44,499 bases of DNA from Bacillota bacterium (lineage in GTDB: Bacteria; Bacillota; Sulfobacillia; RBS10-35; JAJYVN01): the NCBI GenBank assembly GCA_021791815.1, contig JAJYVV010000011.1, positions 1-44,499 of the forward strand, written 5' to 3'. A program made the translations under genes and the position numbers. Positions 41,627 to 44,499 of this stretch are shown piece after piece (within the stretch, counting starts at the first letter, position 1; each line of letters begins with the position of its first letter). The notes below the pieces were generated by a model. It searched no databases. It was not told the origin of the DNA and saw nothing but the letters and a program-made list of their open reading frames with translations.

Positions 41627-43129
41627 TCAGGCCTCGCTCGGCGGCGCACGGCGGGCTCGACCGCCCGCCCGGGTACCGCCCTTCCGAGCCGGGGCCGCCG
41701 GTGCGTCGCCAGGGACCGGGGGCACGGGAGCCGGCGGGCCCTCCGTTCGGGCGGGTTCCGCCGGGGGGACGACCGCGGCGGGGGCGGGCGGGGATTCCGG
41801 CGGCGCGGCCGGCACGGCCATGCGGACGTTGCCGATCCGGCGCATCGTCACGCCCTGGACCGAGACCGGCGCGGGCCGACCGGTCTCCCGTTCCCGCCGC
41901 TCGACGTGGGCCAGCATGTCCGCCCGCAGCCGCGCGACCACGTCCGGCCGCGCGTCCGCGAGGTTCCGGCGTTCGCCGGGGTCGGAGGGCAGGTGGTACA
42001 GCTCGACGGGCGGCATGTGGTGGAAGTCGGGCTCCAGCGCGAGGATCAGCTTCCACTCGCGCGTCCGCCACGCGTGCTTCCGCATCCACGAGCACTCGGT
42101 GACGTAGATGCCGGTGTCGTTTTGGCCCCAGGTGCCGAGTGCTCCGTCCGCCGCGCCGCGCAGGATGGGCCAGAGGCTGCGGCCCGCGAGGCCGAGCCCC
42201 TCGGCACCCTGCCCGGCGGCCTCGAGGACGGTCGGGGCGATGTCGTAGTGGCTGACGGGACCGTCGTGCACCCGGCCCGCGGGCACGCGGCCCGGCGCCC
42301 AGAGGATCAGGGGCACATGGACGACGGTCTCGTACAGGCCGTGGTGATCGAACCACATCTGGTGCTCATCCAGTTCCTCGCCATGATCGGCGAAGAAGAT
42401 GACCAGAGTGTCGCGGTCGAGACCCCGGGCCTTCAGCATGACCAGCATGTGCTGCAGGCACACGTCCATGTAGGCCAGCTCCGCGTCATACTGCCCCTTG
42501 GGGAACTCGACGTCGGTCACGCCCTCCATCCACTCGTGGAAGTACCAGCGGAACGGCTCGAAGGCCCACATCGCCTCCAGGGAGCGGTTGCGGGGATCCC
42601 GGGGATCCCCCGCGTAGAACGTCCCCCAGAACGGATCCGGGGGCAGGTATGGGGTGTGCACGTCCCAGTAGTGCAGGAAGCAGAAGAACGGCCGGTCCTG
42701 GGACGCTATGGCCGTAAAGACCTCGTCCGCGGCGGCGTTGACGGCTTCGGCCTTGCGCCAGCGCCCGGCCGGATCCGGGCCCAGATGGTAGGTGCGGTAC
42801 AGATCGAAGCCGCGGGAGAACCACCGGCCGAGGTTGTCGGCGGCCGCGGTGAAGTAGCCCGCCTCGCGCAGGCGCTCCTGGATCTGCCGGATGCCGGGAT
42901 CGAGCTCGACCCGGCCGCCGTGCGCGACGATCTGATGGTCGAACACGTCGACGCCCGTCAGCACCGTGGTGTGGCCGGGATGGGTCGGGACGTGCGGGGC
43001 GATGCAGCCCCGGAACAGCGCGCCCTCCGCCGCGACGCGGTCCAGGTGGGGCGAGGTCAGGCGCGGATAGCCGTGGCAGGACAGGTGATCCGCGCGCAAC
43101 GTGTCGAGGCTGACCAACAGGACGTTCAC
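41627..43129 (-). CDS. sulfatase-fold hydrolase 2 with disordered C-terminal tail
   Basis: A 500-residue paralogue of the adjacent hydrolase 1. It has VLLVSLDTLRADHLSCHG, then HVPTHPGHTTVLTG with T-H-P-G-H (Thr49 to His53) at the sulfatase C-x-P-x-R position, WDVHTPYLPP, and FFADHGEELDEHQMWFDHHG. The conserved VTECSWMRKHAW segment also appears. From about residue 440 an additional tail of some 60 residues is Pro/Ala/Glu-rich and ends in Lys/Arg/Gly (KGGTRAGGRARR), looking disordered and basic. GTG 43129 follows a GGAG at about 11 nt. It is second in the operon, 57 nt after the oxidoreductase and 50 nt before hydrolase 1. No signal peptide, so it is expected in the cytosol. Together with hydrolase 1 it suggests two related substrates or a heteromer. 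Confidence 0.87.
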   Translation of the reverse strand: MNVLLVSLDTLRADHLSCHGYPRLTSPHLDRVAAEGALFRGCIAPHVPTHPGHTTVLTGVDVFDHQIVAHGGRVELDPGIRQIQERLREAGYFTAAADNLGRWFSRGFDLYRTYHLGPDPAGRWRKAEAVNAAADEVFTAIASQDRPFFCFLHYWDVHTPYLPPDPFWGTFYAGDPRDPRNRSLEAMWAFEPFRWYFHEWMEGVTDVEFPKGQYDAELAYMDVCLQHMLVMLKARGLDRDTLVIFFADHGEELDEHQMWFDHHGLYETVVHVPLILWAPGRVPAGRVHDGPVSHYDIAPTVLEAAGQGAEGLGLAGRSLWPILRGAADGALGTWGQNDTGIYVTECSWMRKHAWRTREWKLILALEPDFHHMPPVELYHLPSDPGERRNLADARPDVVARLRADMLAHVERRERETGRPAPVSVQGVTMRRIGNVRMAVPAAPPESPPAPAAVVPPAEPARTEGPPAPVPPVPGDAPAAPARKGGTRAGGRARRAPPSEA

Positions 43130-43186
43130 CGGTATGCCATCTCCGCTTCGCGGGAGTGGGGGCGGGCGGACCGGCTCCGCGCCGGC

Positions 43187-44233
43187 TCAGGGGATCGGCA
43201 CCCGGCGGCCCTGCGCCGCGGCGTCATACGCGGCCAACACCATGGCGACCGACTGCCGTCCGTCGCGCGCGGTCGCGGCCGGGCTGCCGGCGCGCAGGCC
43301 GTCGAGGAACCCGCGGGCGACGGCCGCGATGCGCTCCCCGTGGCCGGCGGGGATGGGCAGGCCCTGGTCCTGCCAACCGCGCTCCGGTTCGGCCCGGCGG
43401 TACACCTTGAGGAGGATCGGTTGCGGCGGCCGGATGGCGCCCGTGCTCACGAGGTCGTCATGGTTCTGGATGATGACACCCTCGTCCCCATACACCTCGG
43501 TCGTGTTCTCGCCGACCAGCGTGGTCGCGGAGTTGGCGAGCTCGGCCAGGACGCCGCTCGCGAAGCGGTAGATGCACAGCCCGGTGTCCTCGAGACCGCC
43601 CGGCGCGAGCCGGCTCCCGACCTCCGCCACCACGCTCTCCGCCTCGCCGAAGACCCACCGCAGGAAGTCCGTCGCGTGCACCGCGTCGTCGAAGAACAGG
43701 CCGCGATTCAGCGCCGGGTCCGCGTGCCAGCGCGAGGCCCCCCGCAGGAACGCCTCGTCGAAGAGCACGCCGATGCAGTGCCTGCGGCGCGCCCAGCCGA
43801 TGCGGCCGATGGCGCCGCCCAGGACGAGCTCCCGCAGGCGCAGGTTGGCGGGATCGTGCCGCATCTGGAACGCGGTCTCGAAATGGGTCCCGGCCCGCGC
43901 CACCGCGGCCACGACCGCGTCGCATTCGTCGAGGGTGAGGCAGAGCGGCTTCTGGCACAGCACCGCGCGGCCCGCGGCCACGGCCTGCAGGCACAGATCC
44001 GCGTGGAAAGCGGTCTCGGCCGTGACCACCGCGGCGTCGCAATCGGCAAGGACCTCGTCGGGGGACGGCGCCACGGCGGCGCCGAACCGGGCCGCGAAGG
44101 CCTCCGCACGCTGCGGATCCGCGTCGTAGACCCGGCCAAGCTCCGCGTCGGCGAAGCCGCGAAAGCGCACCGCGTATGCGGCTCCGTGCCCGTGCGCCAC
44201 GCCCAGGTACCCGATCCGGATCTTCGCCGCCAT
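43187..44233 (-). CDS. Gfo/Idh/MocA family oxidoreductase, first gene of the hydrolase operon
   Basis: A 348-residue dehydrogenase. The Rossmann loop is GVAHGHGA rather than the usual GxGxxA, and the lysine motif is QKPLCL (Lys conserved, Glu replaced by Gln). The active-site helix reads FFDDAVHATDFLRW, with a true His in the D-x-x-x-H position, unlike the Tyr variants elsewhere in the window. The C-terminal sheet ends GRRVPIP, a common family ending. ATG 44233 follows GGGGAGGG (complement of 44239-44246) at 5 nt. As the first gene of the operon it may oxidise or epimerise the sugar that the PfkB kinase and hydrolases then handle; which step comes first cannot be read from sequence. Confidence 0.88.
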   Translation of the reverse strand: MAAKIRIGYLGVAHGHGAAYAVRFRGFADAELGRVYDADPQRAEAFAARFGAAVAPSPDEVLADCDAAVVTAETAFHADLCLQAVAAGRAVLCQKPLCLTLDECDAVVAAVARAGTHFETAFQMRHDPANLRLRELVLGGAIGRIGWARRRHCIGVLFDEAFLRGASRWHADPALNRGLFFDDAVHATDFLRWVFGEAESVVAEVGSRLAPGGLEDTGLCIYRFASGVLAELANSATTLVGENTTEVYGDEGVIIQNHDDLVSTGAIRPPQPILLKVYRRAEPERGWQDQGLPIPAGHGERIAAVARGFLDGLRAGSPAATARDGRQSVAMVLAAYDAAAQGRRVPIP

Positions 44234-44408
44234 GCGGTCCCTCCCCCGGGCCACTCCCCCGCGGGGCCGGCGCGTCGACGCCGCCCCGCACGGGCAGGGG
44301 CCGGCCGGCGCGGCAACCGGCCTCGACGTTTCCGCCCAGGGGCGCCGCTTCCTTCCGCCGGCCGGACCCGGCCCGGCGGCGGAGGGGTGCGGCGCGGCGA
44401 TCCGAAAT
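44234..44408. other. spacer upstream of the five-gene operon
   Basis: This holds the operon ribosome binding site at 44239-44246 and several GC-rich palindromic runs, but no -10/-35 pair can be picked out. No gene is seen. Confidence 0.3.
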
Positions 44409-44433
44409 CCCCTGCGGCCGGCGGCCGCAGGGG
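44409..44433. terminator. 11-bp hairpin near the window edge
   Basis: CCCCTGCGGCC (44409-44419) pairs with GGCCGCAGGGG (44423-44433) around GGC. On the minus strand it is followed by ATTTC, so it could end a minus-strand gene lying beyond the window, or lie in the leader of a plus-strand gene beginning at 44457. Confidence 0.45.
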
Positions 44434-44456
44434 GCGCGGCGGAAGGAGCGGATCCC

Positions 44457-44499
44457 GTGGCTCGGGGACCGGCGCCTGGACGCGGAGGGCTCTCCCGGG
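44457..44499 (+). CDS. possible start of a gene running off the window
   Basis: GTG at 44457 is preceded by GGAAGGAG (44441-44448) at an ideal 8-nt spacing and the frame stays open to the end (14 codons: Val/Met, Ala, Arg, then Gly/Pro/Arg-rich). The fragment is too short to identify and its third codon positions are not especially GC-rich, so this is a weak call resting on the ribosome binding site. Confidence 0.3.
   Translation, partial: MARGPAPGRGGLSR

Noticed and set aside
40212-43129. Annotation as formylglycine sulfatases
   Set aside because: The C/S-x-P-x-R motif needed for formylglycine is absent from both proteins.

Overview
The window is one contiguous, very GC-rich bacterial segment with dense genes and many GTG (some TTG, possibly one CTG) start codons, often preceded by strong GGAGG-type ribosome binding sites. 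Several features point to a GC-rich, deep-branching member of the Bacillota (Limnochordia / Thermaerobacter / Symbiobacterium-like): the conserved order pcrA-ligA-gatC-gatA-gatB, a bacillithiol-type deacetylase carrying a YojF (DUF1806) domain, an RlmCD-type rRNA methyltransferase, a YqjM/NamA-type ene-reductase and a soluble PAS histidine kinase with no adjacent response regulator. No rRNA, tRNA, insertion sequence, phage gene or CRISPR array is visible.

Layout. 0.1-1.5 kb: thioredoxin reductase and a small PRC-barrel-like protein. 1.6-2.9 kb: an orphan 425-residue protein built from two divergent copies of one domain. 3.0-9.3 kb: two Gfo/Idh/MocA oxidoreductases, a GH51 arabinofuranosidase, a YojF-BshB fusion and an ene-reductase. 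9.4-14.2 kb: a four-gene ABC export operon (two ATPases, an ABC-2 permease fused to a beta-rich, M1-peptidase-like ectodomain without HExxH, and a second permease), followed by a 21-residue one-helix microprotein. 14.5-17.5 kb: RNA methyltransferases RlmCD and TrmL, a coiled-coil small protein and one uncertain small ORF. 17.7-22.2 kb: an MsbA-like exporter and a type II NADH dehydrogenase diverging from a region with a 13-bp perfect inverted repeat, then another Gfo/Idh/MocA enzyme. 22.2-31.7 kb: gatB, gatA, gatC, ligA, pcrA and a histidine kinase, all on the minus strand. 32-36.2 kb: trpS, three exported lipoproteins (cupredoxin, a Ser/Thr-rich peptide, cyclophilin) and a close paralogue of the first Gfo/Idh/MocA enzyme. 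36.4-37.6 kb: an MFS transporter. 37.7-44.2 kb: a compact five-gene minus-strand operon of a Gfo/Idh/MocA oxidoreductase, two sulfatase-fold hydrolases with Thr at the nucleophile position, a third alkaline-phosphatase-superfamily hydrolase and a PfkB sugar kinase.

How the genes fit together. Housekeeping blocks (thiol redox, Gln-tRNA amidation, DNA repair, RNA modification, TrpRS) alternate with carbohydrate modules: five Gfo/Idh/MocA enzymes, GH51, PfkB and three AP-superfamily hydrolases. The 37.7-44.2 kb operon is the best candidate for an undescribed pathway. None of its hydrolases has a signal peptide, so it should act in the cytosol on a phosphorylated or otherwise esterified polyol or sugar. 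Extended -10 promoters (TGnTAnnnT) recur upstream of several transcription units, and long GC hairpins without U-tracts follow several genes. Homology statements come from motifs read by eye; no database search was run.
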